Made by a program: the position numbers and the translations under genes. The notes under the pieces are model-generated. The model was not told the origin of the DNA. It made no database searches and was given only the letters and a program-made list of their open reading frames with translations. From contig NZ_OY781981.1 of NCBI RefSeq assembly GCF_963677565.1, forward strand, positions 930,001-994,000: 64,000 nt of DNA, in the 5' to 3' direction. This document shows, in pieces, positions 1-6,686 of this stretch (within the stretch, counting starts at the first letter, position 1; each line of letters begins with the position of its first letter). The DNA comes from an uncultured Draconibacterium sp. GTDB taxonomy: Bacteria > Bacteroidota > Bacteroidia > Bacteroidales > Prolixibacteraceae.

Positions 1-50
1 CTGTAATTTTCGCGTACAGCCTCTCTGATCTCGTCGTGATTCTTTTGCAT
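1..50 (-). CDS. ArsM-like methyltransferase, N-terminal fragment
   Basis: Only the first 16 codons lie in the window; the rest runs off the left edge. They read MQKNHDEIREAVRENY, which resembles the start of arsenite methyltransferases (ArsM family), where a helix of the form EIR..VR..Y precedes the SAM-binding fold. That family transfers methyl groups from SAM to As(III). The ATG at 50 sits about 30 bases downstream of an ECF-type promoter, which supports the start. The neighbouring sigma factor gene has the same promoter. The family call rests on 16 residues and could be wrong. Confidence 0.45.
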   Translation of the reverse strand, partial: MQKNHDEIREAVRENY

Positions 51-80
51 GGTAATTATTCATTTAAATTGTCTATTCGG

Positions 81-107
81 TAGACGGAGAAAGAAAAAAA
101 GGTTGCA
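81..107 (-). promoter_or_regulatory. ECF sigma promoter of the ArsM-like gene
   Basis: On the minus strand TGCAAC (102-107) is followed after 15 bases by CGTCTA (81-86), then about 30 bases to the ATG at 50. The same two hexamers with the same 15-base spacing precede the adjacent SigZ-type sigma gene (960-986). Two matching copies next to an ECF sigma gene suggest that sigma factor recognises both. That assignment is inferred. Confidence 0.6.
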
Positions 108-384
108 AACTAATTATCACACGACTTGCCCCTACCCCTCGTGTGTAAGAGGGGTAAAAGAGATGCCGGAGGCATCAAATGTATATAGCCATTAACAACG
201 GTAAAACATTCGACTCCGGCTGGAGTCGTACCTTCATTCCATCCCTATTTCCTATAAATATTTAAATCCTCCGGATTTGATTTTGCTTATGAACCTGGAT
301 TTCCTTCTGATCCATAGAAACCAGCTTACCGGATCTACTCCTAGTTTGCAACATGGGGTAGAAGCAAACTAATTATTGCACGAC
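105..384. repeat. Palindrome-rich insertion flanked by 21-bp direct repeats
   Basis: Positions 105-125 and 364-384 are direct repeats (19 of 21 identical, beginning GCAAACTAATTAT). Between them lie four short perfect palindromes: 133-140/149-156 (TACCCCTC), 162-167/171-176 (GATGCC), 211-217/222-228 (CGACTCC) and 264-269/273-278 (AAATCC). The right copy is the 3' end of the sigma gene. The left copy would encode almost the same last residues and runs straight into the next promoter. The layout looks like a small non-coding element inserted between the sigma stop and the ArsM-like promoter, duplicating its target. No transposase is present. Confidence 0.55.
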
Positions 385-938
385 CGGCAGTAATTCGGAT
401 TTGATTCGTAATTCATGATGTTGCCGTATTTATCGGTGTAGAAAATACAGCATTCGGTGAGTTTTTGTTTGAGCAACAGGCGTCCACGGTGCACCCTGGT
501 TTTTGCCGCCGAATACGAAATGCCCAGGTAAACAGCCAGTTCTTTTTGCGACATTCCCTTTATTTCGGATAAGATCAGTGCTTCGCGGTATTTCTCAGGA
601 AGCCGGTTGATAAACGGTGCCACCCAGCTTTCTACTTCTTCCATCACATCGTCGCTTATCTCTTCATTTTCTTCCGGCAACGATTCCGGCATATTTCCCG
701 ACTTTTTACCCCTCCGGAAATGATCGGCAATGGCATTTCGGGTGATCTGAAACAGCCAGCTTTTTATTTTGGTGCTGTCTTTTAAGGACTCGATATTCGT
801 AAGCATTTTAAGAAAAACATTCTGAAGCAGGTCTTCTGCTGTGGCCTTATCTGAAACACTTTTGCGTATAAACCGCAAGAGCTGATCGTAATATTCATTC
901 CAAACCGTTTCGATATGCGTGTAATCTTTATTTTCCAT
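369..938 (-). CDS. sigZ: SigZ-type ECF RNA polymerase sigma factor
   Basis: 189 residues. Region 2 (about 14-76, with YYDQLLRFI, the AEDLLQNVF helix and SWLFQITRNAIADHFRR) and region 4 (about 110-158, LPEKYREAL, then the helix-turn-helix MSQKELAVYLGISYSAAKTR) are both complete. The protein would direct RNA polymerase to ECF promoters. The tail is cysteine-rich: Cys163-Cys164 and Cys184-x-x-Cys187. No anti-sigma gene is visible beside it. The tail could sense thiol-reactive or metal stress directly, but that is inference. An ECF promoter upstream (960-986) matches the one before the downstream ArsM-like gene, so positive autoregulation is likely. The stop lies inside a 21-bp direct repeat. Confidence 0.85.
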   Translation of the reverse strand: MENKDYTHIETVWNEYYDQLLRFIRKSVSDKATAEDLLQNVFLKMLTNIESLKDSTKIKSWLFQITRNAIADHFRRGKKSGNMPESLPEENEEISDDVMEEVESWVAPFINRLPEKYREALILSEIKGMSQKELAVYLGISYSAAKTRVHRGRLLLKQKLTECCIFYTDKYGNIMNYESNPNYCRSCNN

Positions 939-1243
939 TGTAGTACATTCTATATTAAGTAGACGCTATAATTTAAAAAGGTTGCAAAAGCCTGTTTTGT
1001 TCGTCGGCTACCGGTGAATGTTTTGGCTAATTTACGGTTTTTGGTGGAGCTTGGTTTGTGAGAATTACAACTATCCCATCCGTCAACCGACGAATACTCC
1101 CTTCTGAGAAGAGGGGAATTGAAAATCAGCATAGCTAAATTTTCGTGTTGCAGGTTTGTTTGTCAGTTCAAAGGTTGAATTGAAATGCGTTCATTTCTCC
1201 TCCTTTTAGAAGGAGTACCGCTGATGTAGTGCAACGGAATCAG
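939..1243. other. Intergenic stretch with promoter and repeat-like sequence
   Basis: About 300 bases between the sigma gene and the DUF559 unit. Apart from the sigma promoter (960-986) it holds a small hairpin of CTCCT/AGGAG type near 1199-1215. A 60-codon minus-strand frame (950-1132) overlaps the sigma promoter, is rich in S, T, K and R, and has no family features, so I do not call it a gene. Confidence 0.5.
960..986 (-). promoter_or_regulatory. ECF sigma promoter of the sigZ-type gene
   Basis: On the minus strand TGCAAC (981-986), 15-base spacer, CGTCTA (960-965), with the sigma gene ATG 21 bases downstream. Identical in both hexamers and in spacing to the element at 81-107. This is the expected pattern for an autoregulated ECF sigma factor. 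Confidence 0.65.
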
Positions 1244-1680
1244 TGGGGAGGTGGTGAAACTTTATCAGCTTTTTTTATCACCAAATTCAATAATATCCTG
1301 TTTTATCACCTCAGGATATTCATATACCCATCGATTTCATAACGCAGTACCGTTATTCCCAATTCATTTAACTCCTCATCTCGTTCAGTATCCCGGGCAA
1401 TACTATTCAAATCTGCATGAACCTCTCCGTCTAGCTCAATAGCCAACATTAATTCATAGCAAAAGAAGTCAACAATGTGTCTTCCAATGGAGTGCTGACG
1501 TCTGAATTTATATCCGCCCACCTGACTTTTCTGTAGCATTTTCCACAATGTAGATTCAGAATCGGTAGCACGATTACGCAAATGCTTTCTGATTGGTTTG
1601 AAGAACTTGTGATTGTGGAGTTTCATTATTTGTTTAAAGTTAATGATTTGAGGCAATTGTACCAATTCACCACCCCACCA
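1244..1680. repeat. Inverted-repeat-bounded unit carrying a DUF559 gene
   Basis: The 15 bases at 1244-1258 (TGGGGAGGTGGTGAA) and 1666-1680 are inverted copies matching at 13 positions, with a perfect 9-bp core GGTGGTGAA (1250-1258/1666-1674). They bracket the DUF559 gene closely. This resembles a compact cassette. No transposase or target duplication was identified. Confidence 0.4.
1306..1626 (-). CDS. DUF559 / Vsr-like endonuclease-fold protein
   Basis: 106 residues from the ATG at 1626. A frame open to 1665 exists, but the internal start gives the usual MKLHN-type beginning. DUF559 landmarks in order: E-STLWKMLQ, GGYKFRRQHSIGRHIVDFFC, LAIELDGEVH and RD-ERDEELNELGITVLRYE. The D, E and Q/K positions fit the PD-(D/E)XK nuclease fold shared with Vsr mismatch endonucleases. 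The activity of this family is not established. The protein stops soon after VLRYE, a little short of the usual end, so the C-terminus may be trimmed. It lies inside a 15-bp inverted-repeat unit. Confidence 0.75.
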   Translation of the reverse strand: MKLHNHKFFKPIRKHLRNRATDSESTLWKMLQKSQVGGYKFRRQHSIGRHIVDFFCYELMLAIELDGEVHADLNSIARDTERDEELNELGITVLRYEIDGYMNILR

Positions 1681-1745
1681 CTGTAAACGCGGTACCCCCC
1701 TCCTGTGCCCCCTTTGTCGGCCAACGCCAGTGCCTTACCCTGACA

Positions 1746-1765
1746 TTTCCCCCAAATGGGGGAAA
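1746..1765. repeat. Perfect 8-bp inverted repeat in intergenic DNA
   Basis: TTTCCCCC (1746-1753), AAAT, GGGGGAAA (1758-1765). A G/C-rich hairpin followed by no T-run, in a low-information gap. It may be a repeat remnant or a weak terminator for the small membrane protein gene on the minus strand, whose stop is at 1816. Confidence 0.45.
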
Positions 1766-1815
1766 CGATATGGAATATCCGATTTTATGGAGGGGAAACT
1801 TCGTGCGCTGGCTTT

Positions 1816-2007
1816 TTATTTGCGTTTCCTGGGAAGGATTATCAAAAGGATAACAACGTTTACCAGGCAGATAAGAAGAAAGGCATAACCCACATAGTTT
1901 TTCCAGGTTCCAACATCTTCCGGTCGCAGTAAAACGGTATTAAACAATCCAACAATAAGGGTGGTAACAATAATAATGATCAGGCTTAGTGTACGGTTCT
2001 TTTTCAT
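1816..2007 (-). CDS. Small two-helix membrane protein, unknown
   Basis: 63 residues from the ATG at 2007; an earlier in-frame ATG at 2055 is less likely because the codons before MKKNRTLS look non-coding. Two hydrophobic segments (about 7-25 and 36-57) are joined by a short polar loop (LRPEDVGTWKNYVG), and the end is basic (LPRKRK). This fits a small inner-membrane protein with both ends cytoplasmic. I do not recognise the family. It stands alone between the DUF559 unit and the prenyltransferase gene on the other strand. Confidence 0.5.
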   Translation of the reverse strand: MKKNRTLSLIIIIVTTLIVGLFNTVLLRPEDVGTWKNYVGYAFLLICLVNVVILLIILPRKRK

Positions 2008-2161
2008 GGTATTGGTTTTTAAATCTGCTGCTATAATCCTTAAATAAAGCCACAATAAGCCCGGCGAAAGAATTATCGGGCTCTCTAAACATCTGTTTAA
2101 TAGGTATTGCCCGCCCTGATTTTATTACAAAACTGAAATCCCGGTGGCATATAAGAGTGGT

Positions 2162-2193
2162 ATTGAATCTTCGGCATTTGTCAATTTTCTTTG
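2162..2193 (+). promoter_or_regulatory. Candidate promoter of the prenyltransferase gene
   Basis: ATTG (2162-2165), 20 bases, then TTTCTTTG (2186-2193), close to the Bacteroidota pattern TTTG / TAnnTTTG. The ATG follows 50 bases later. Confidence 0.4.
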
Positions 2194-2242
2194 TAATTTA
2201 CAGCACATTGAACGTAAATAAAGCGGACCTAAAACAAAAAAC

Positions 2243-3175
2243 ATGAACGAGAATCCCGGTATTTTAAAAATGATTCGCGCCCCATTCCTTAGTAGTATTA
2301 TTGCCCCCATTGTAATTGGTACCTTGTGGAGTGCCGGTGTAAAAGAAAGTTTTGATGTGCTGAATTTTATCGTTGTATTGCTTATCGGGATTGGCTTGCA
2401 CGTGGCTACCAATGTGTATAACGATATTTACGATACACTGCAGGGCACCGACAAAGTGAATGAACACCGCAACGAATCGAGTGGTGGTTCGGGTGTGTTG
2501 CTCGACCATCCTGAACTGATGGGGAAGATGTACTTTTTGGCACGCACAGGCCTGGTTGTTGCTTTGCTGGGAACCATTGCATTAACTTTTCTGATAGCTA
2601 AGGATTTGCGTGTGCTGCTTTGGGTGCTGTTTCTTGTCTCGGCTTTTTTTAGCAAATATTATACTGCTCCGCCTGCTAAACTTGCTTACCGCGGATGGGG
2701 TGAGGTGTCGGTGTGGCTGGCTTTTGGCCCCATGGCGATTCTTATTGCCGCGGTAAGTCAGAACATGGTTTTTCATCCGCAACTGCCATGGTTACTGCCC
2801 ACCACCGGTCTCAGCACTTCGTCGATTTTACTGGTGGGACAAATGATTGACCTCGACGCCGACCGGAAAGGTGGAAAACACGGAGTGGCCTCGCGTATGG
2901 GAACACGTTTTACATCGGTTTTGTATGTATTGGTGCAGCTGGCGCTGGCAATAAACATCCTTTTGCTGTTTACGCAATATCCGGGCAATACATGGCCACT
3001 GCTTCTTCCGCTGGTTCCGTATATCTTGATCTTTCCAAAAGCTGCAGGCATCATCCTGAAACAGCATGATAAACCCGACCAACTGAAAGCCGGTGCAAAA
3101 CTTACCGTGCTGATCCACCTTGTTTTTTCGGTGTTGCTAATTGCTGGGTTTGTGGTTTATAATTTTTTGAATTGA
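2243..3175 (+). CDS. menA: UbiA-family prenyltransferase, MenA-like
   Basis: 310 residues, all membrane helices plus the two UbiA signature loops: N60-D61-I-Y-D64-TLQGTD (first aspartate motif) and D203-L-D-A-D207-R-K-G-G-K (second motif, followed by GVASRMG). These bind Mg-prenyl diphosphate. In MenA the acceptor is 1,4-dihydroxy-2-naphthoate and the product is demethylmenaquinone. Length and the second motif fit MenA. Related enzymes use homogentisate, and the convergent neighbours (tocopherol-cyclase-like and phytol-kinase-like genes) make that alternative worth considering. The gene ends 20 bases before the end of the opposite-strand kinase fusion. Polyprenyl diphosphate synthase is encoded at 56.3-57.2 kb. 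Confidence 0.75.
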   Translation: MNENPGILKMIRAPFLSSIIAPIVIGTLWSAGVKESFDVLNFIVVLLIGIGLHVATNVYNDIYDTLQGTDKVNEHRNESSGGSGVLLDHPELMGKMYFLARTGLVVALLGTIALTFLIAKDLRVLLWVLFLVSAFFSKYYTAPPAKLAYRGWGEVSVWLAFGPMAILIAAVSQNMVFHPQLPWLLPTTGLSTSSILLVGQMIDLDADRKGGKHGVASRMGTRFTSVLYVLVQLALAINILLLFTQYPGNTWPLLLPLVPYILIFPKAAGIILKQHDKPDQLKAGAKLTVLIHLVFSVLLIAGFVVYNFLN

Positions 3176-3195
3176 GGCAACACCCACTAATCGAT

Positions 3196-4563
3196 CTACA
3201 AAAACAGGAAATGCATTAGCAGGTAAAACACCCAGGCAGTAAATGATCCTGCAAGGTTAACCATATCGTTGGGAGTAAATGATTCAGGTTTTACTTGCTT
3301 TTTAAAGAAGGCTGATTGATGGAGTTTTTCCTCGACAAAAGCCCCCAGAAAGGTGTCGACGAAACAAGCCAGAAATGCTGCCAGTGTTAGTATTCCGATG
3401 ATGCTTAAGTTCCAGGTTTGGTAAAACAGAAAATACGCACCGGCTGCAACCAGGAAAGCTCCTGCGAGTGCCGCCAATGTTCCGCCAAAAGAAATACCGC
3501 CTGTTGTTCCTGCTTCATGCATTTTTCGGTCGGCTAATGAGAAACTTCTTTTATTAAAAAGCGGACCGGCCTCGCTTGCCCATGTGTCGGCTGTTACTGC
3601 AGCAACACTGGCAATAAAAAAGAAAACAAACAGCTCATTGGTTGTAGCAAGGTACAATAAAGAGCTCAGCAGTGCCCATAAAATGTTGGCCAGTACCTGC
3701 CAAAAGTTTCGTCCGCCTGATGGTTTTTTCTTCTTTTTGCGCATTGGATTTATTCGGGTAAAAAACACCGAACTCACAAAGAAAAATAACACCGGCAACA
3801 ACCAATTCCATCCGGCAATAACCAGCAAATAAAATCCCAGTGTCCCCGCTGCCAAACTTCCATTACGGGTGAGCAGTTTTAATTTATTCAGCAGGTAGGT
3901 ACCCGCAAATACAACGATAAGTACTGCACTTACAAAAAGAAAATCGGGCTGCTGGCTGTGCTGAAAAATGAAGATTAGCGCCAGACCGACGGGTATCGAT
4001 AAATTATCGGAGCCGCGCCACGAAACAAGTTCAAAACAGGCGGCAAGCAATAATAAAGCAACAACAAAATATACATCGGTAAACAGTGCCTGAGGCAGAA
4101 AAACCGCCAACACCAAAAAATTAGAGAGGGAATAAGCGATGAGTCCGAACAGGCTTTTTTTATCCTTACCTATCCGGAATGTGATATTCCCGGTATTGAT
4201 TTTTCCGCTTAGGTTGGCCAGCGGGTCGGAAAGCGTTAACACCACAAGTGCAGTTTGAAAATAATAGAGGGGTAAATCGACCAAAAGTAAAAACGACAAA
4301 AGTATTCCAAGCGGATAAAACAGGGTGCCCAGGCTCTTACTTTCCGTTTTATGAATAAGCTGCCAGCTTTTGAAACGAAAGGTGACAAACGCGATGATGG
4401 AACCGGCAATGATCAGTACCAGCAAAACATCGCGTTCAATAAAGTAGGTCAGAAGCAAAAGAAGCAGTCCGGTTACCAGGTGAACCAGTTTTCTGACCGT
4501 CAAAGCCAATTTCCTTTTTGACTGGTAAGTAATGTTATTTATTTCATTTACTTCGGCTTCCAA
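3196..4563 (-). CDS. Phytol-kinase-like (VTE5) / DUF92 (VTE6-like) fusion
   Basis: About 455 residues from a TTG at 4563. An ATG at 4662 and the frame opening at 4689 would overlap the upstream gene by 53-80 bases, and their extra residues have no family features. Two membrane domains are fused. The N-terminal half has the CTP-dependent prenol kinase layout: RKLVHLVTG, ESKSLGTLFYPLG, LSDPLANLSGK, then DNLSIP. The C-terminal half is DUF92: LLTRNGSLAAGTLG, RNFWQVLAN, ADTWASEAG, GTTGGISFGGTLAAL, DTFLGA. In plants and cyanobacteria VTE5 phosphorylates phytol and VTE6, a DUF92 protein, phosphorylates phytyl phosphate; together they make a prenyl diphosphate. One protein here may do both steps; the substrate is unknown. 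It follows the tocopherol-cyclase-like gene by 46 bases. Confidence 0.75.
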   Translation of the reverse strand: MEAEVNEINNITYQSKRKLALTVRKLVHLVTGLLLLLLTYFIERDVLLVLIIAGSIIAFVTFRFKSWQLIHKTESKSLGTLFYPLGILLSFLLLVDLPLYYFQTALVVLTLSDPLANLSGKINTGNITFRIGKDKKSLFGLIAYSLSNFLVLAVFLPQALFTDVYFVVALLLLAACFELVSWRGSDNLSIPVGLALIFIFQHSQQPDFLFVSAVLIVVFAGTYLLNKLKLLTRNGSLAAGTLGFYLLVIAGWNWLLPVLFFFVSSVFFTRINPMRKKKKKPSGGRNFWQVLANILWALLSSLLYLATTNELFVFFFIASVAAVTADTWASEAGPLFNKRSFSLADRKMHEAGTTGGISFGGTLAALAGAFLVAAGAYFLFYQTWNLSIIGILTLAAFLACFVDTFLGAFVEEKLHQSAFFKKQVKPESFTPNDMVNLAGSFTAWVFYLLMHFLFL

Positions 4564-4609
4564 TGTTTTTGTTTTATGTGTTGTTACCGGTTTTACTTTA
4601 TGTAGTTTT

Positions 4610-5590
4610 TCATCCTTCCAGCGTGATTTCTTCGATCTTCCCGGCCACTTCGAGGGCGGCATTACGACCGGTATCGCGGAAAAGGACATCGTGGCTTTTT
4701 TTATCGCTGAGCGTTATTTCGAGTGCTGAAGTCATACTTTCGCTGATTCGACCGTCCATTATTCCGGAAAGCGGCGATGCCAGTTCAGTAGCATGGTCGC
4801 GGTGTGCCAATACCTCGAGGCGGTACTTTTTGTTTTCCATCAGCAATTCCACCTGCTGTTTGTTGGCAAAGGATCGTAACAGTTGGGTGCCGTTGTAAGT
4901 GGTAAACTCGAACAGCTTGCCGTTGACATACAATCCGGCAATAAAGCCCACAAATGAACTTCGCAGCCACGGAATTTTTGCCACCGATGCTTTAAAGGAA
5001 ATGCCGGGTTGCGCAAAGTGGTTCGACTGCATCCAGAAATACGCCGATGGAAAAGAGTGGCCCCAGTCTTTTTCGATGTAACCGCGCCCGCCGCTAAAAT
5101 CGATGGATCTGCCCTGGATATTTAGCGTTCCCTCCAGTGCATGATCCATACTCACGATACCGTGGTAACATTCCATAAAAGGCACAAAAGTATAAGGCCC
5201 CATAATACCCGGCGAATACCACCTGTTGGGCCACGGAACAGTGTTTTTAAACTGCAGTGTTCCCGAATAGTCGTTTAGTGCCAGCTTAATGCTGCTGCCC
5301 GTAAATTCACTATCGCCAAAGTGGATATGAAATGAACCGGATGCGGCAGAAAAGCTATCGGCCGGAAAGTAAATATATTCCGCTGTTTGTGCTTTGCCAT
5401 CCAGCACCTGAATAAAAGCATGCTGTTCGCCCAGCTCATCCATAGCAATACCGGGAATAAAGGCAAAAGCCTCCTGCTCATCAGCCGAAATAACTTTGAA
5501 GTACCACCCTTCGAAATATCGTTTGGTACGTCTCCAGCCGTGGTATCGTTCGGGATGAAACAGGGCTTTTATTTGTTTGATCATGCGCAT
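4610..5590 (-). CDS. Tocopherol-cyclase-like protein (VTE1 family)
   Basis: About 326 residues. Starts at 5590 or 5584 are both ATG; the longer frame begins with TTG at 5608. Family landmarks: HPERYHGWRRTKRYFEGWYFK at the N-terminus, FAFIPGIA, the central WPNRWYSPGIMGPYTFVPFMECYHGIVSM block, GGRGYIEKDWGHSFPSAYFWMQ, and a C-terminal lipocalin-like beta half. Plant and cyanobacterial members close the chromanol ring of tocopherol. Bacterial homologues of this family are mostly uncharacterised. No signal peptide or membrane helix is visible, so it is probably cytoplasmic or peripheral. The kinase fusion lies 46 bases downstream on the same strand, so an operon is likely. Confidence 0.75.
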   Translation of the reverse strand: MRMIKQIKALFHPERYHGWRRTKRYFEGWYFKVISADEQEAFAFIPGIAMDELGEQHAFIQVLDGKAQTAEYIYFPADSFSAASGSFHIHFGDSEFTGSSIKLALNDYSGTLQFKNTVPWPNRWYSPGIMGPYTFVPFMECYHGIVSMDHALEGTLNIQGRSIDFSGGRGYIEKDWGHSFPSAYFWMQSNHFAQPGISFKASVAKIPWLRSSFVGFIAGLYVNGKLFEFTTYNGTQLLRSFANKQQVELLMENKKYRLEVLAHRDHATELASPLSGIMDGRISESMTSALEITLSDKKSHDVLFRDTGRNAALEVAGKIEEITLEG

Positions 5591-5972
5591 GCTACTTAAA
5601 GGTAGCAAGAAATTCTTGTGATCCCGATTTGTGACTTATTTACTTCTGGAGCAACATTCTACAAGGTCCTTCCAAACAAGATTTCTACAATTTGTGGTCC
5701 TGTTTCAATACACTCTATACTGAGAACTTTCTTTAACGGACTTCAAATCGAAGAAAGAAAAAGCCGCCTTATCAGTAAAGATAAAGCGGCCTTGGTTGGA
5801 ATACCTTTTGAAGAGGCCCGAACAACAGTCGGGTCTTACTATTTTTCAATCTGTAGTGAAGCTAATCTTGCCGATTTGCATCCCTTTTGGAAATCGGGCG
5901 TAACAAAGCACCAAACTTAGTTTCGCGAAAACTTTCTAATCGCTTAGCTACAGACTTTATATTATTAATTGA
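5591..5972. other. Structured intergenic region upstream of the cyclase-like gene
   Basis: No gene is called. Three hairpins are visible: 5763-5773/5780-5790 (GCCGCCTTATC arm, one mismatch), 5815-5821/5829-5835 (GGCCCGA/TCGGGTC) and 5871-5877/5891-5897 (CCGATTT/AAATCGG). On the minus strand the first is followed by TTTTTCTTTC, which makes it a good intrinsic terminator. It lies 182 bases after the CBM48 stop and 162 bases before the cyclase-like ATG, so it could end the CBM48 transcript or act as an attenuator for the next genes. A 100-codon plus-strand frame across it has no recognisable features. Confidence 0.45.
5752..5790 (-). terminator. Intrinsic terminator, minus strand
   Basis: On the minus strand GCCGCTTTATC, loop TTTACT, GATAAGGCGGC, then TTTTTCTTTC. 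An 11-bp stem with one mismatch and a T-rich tail. Confidence 0.65.
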
Positions 5973-6287
5973 TTAATTCAGGTCGAGTACCGAATTAAAT
6001 TCGCCCTCAACAATACCGTTTGGAGTGGTGCTATCGGCTTCGCTTTCGTTTTCCCAAACCGAATTGTCGATTAAATATTTAAACTGGTAGGCTTTACCGG
6101 TTTCAAGATTCAGCGTTTGAGTAAAATCACCGCTTTTCAGTTTTTTCATTGGCTCAACGTCTTTGTTCCAGCCATTAAATTCACCCACAATTTTAATTGT
6201 ATCTGCACTTGGAGCATCAGCTTTTGCAACTCTGAAAGATACTTTACACTCGGGTTTACTTTTTAAATATTGTTTTTTAATACTCAT
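5973..6287 (-). CDS. CBM48-type glycogen-binding-domain protein
   Basis: 104 residues, almost all one early-set Ig-like domain of the isoamylase N-terminal / AMPK glycogen-binding type: VSFRV, then IKIVGEFNGWN (about 32-42), MKKLKSGDFTQTLNLETGKAYQFKYLID (about 47-74) and a final strand with N-G. The tryptophan after the N-G pair is the usual sugar-stacking residue. There is no signal peptide and no catalytic domain, so it is probably a stand-alone cytoplasmic alpha-glucan-binding module. ATG at 6287. The start of the region upstream is AT-rich without a clear promoter. Confidence 0.8.
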   Translation of the reverse strand: MSIKKQYLKSKPECKVSFRVAKADAPSADTIKIVGEFNGWNKDVEPMKKLKSGDFTQTLNLETGKAYQFKYLIDNSVWENESEADSTTPNGIVEGEFNSVLDLN

Positions 6288-6686
6288 AACTCAATGTTTT
6301 TTGTGAAACAGAACAGTTTCCTGGAGATGCAACTAGAAGAGAACACTTTATGAATTTACATCCGGCGCCTAATGATAACTCAAAATGTTTTAATTACTAT
6401 TCCAGCAAACTCTACTGAATCGTTCTTGTTTTCAATTCTTAAATTCGTTTTAGTTCTTGTTGGTTTGGTTGCGAACGCTTATTAGTTCGTGATTCAAAAG
6501 TATGTCTTTAACATTAATTAACAGTCTTATAATTAAACAATTATTCTGATATTTAACAGATTGGTAAAATTAAAATTTTTTAATATCTATTTGTAAATCA
6601 GACATATTCACCACTAACCTGGTAACCATATAAATGTGTTCAATTAACACATTCCGCACAAACAGAGGATTTTAAACAAGCAAATG
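6288..6686. other. AT-rich intergenic region
   Basis: About 400 bases between two minus-strand genes. No frame or RNA gene is recognised. The only structure seen is the small hairpin at 6634-6652 after the BtpA-family stop. Confidence 0.4.
6634..6652 (-). terminator. Weak hairpin after the BtpA-family gene
   Basis: ATGTGTT (6634-6640), CAATT, AACACAT (6646-6652). On the minus strand it follows the btpA stop by 35 bases and is trailed by TTATATGG, a poor T-run. Confidence 0.35.

Noticed and set aside
950..1132. 60-codon minus-strand frame upstream of sigZ
   Set aside because: It overlaps the sigma promoter region, has an atypical S/T/K/R-rich composition and no recognisable family. It reads like repeat DNA.
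3196..4689. Full 497-codon frame of the kinase fusion as the true start
   Set aside because: The first 40 or so residues overlap the end of the cyclase-like gene and look like its shadow, so a later start (TTG at 4563) is preferred; the ATG at 4662 remains possible.
5618..5920. 100-codon plus-strand frame across the structured intergenic region
   Set aside because: It runs through three hairpins, including a probable terminator, and its residues show no family pattern.
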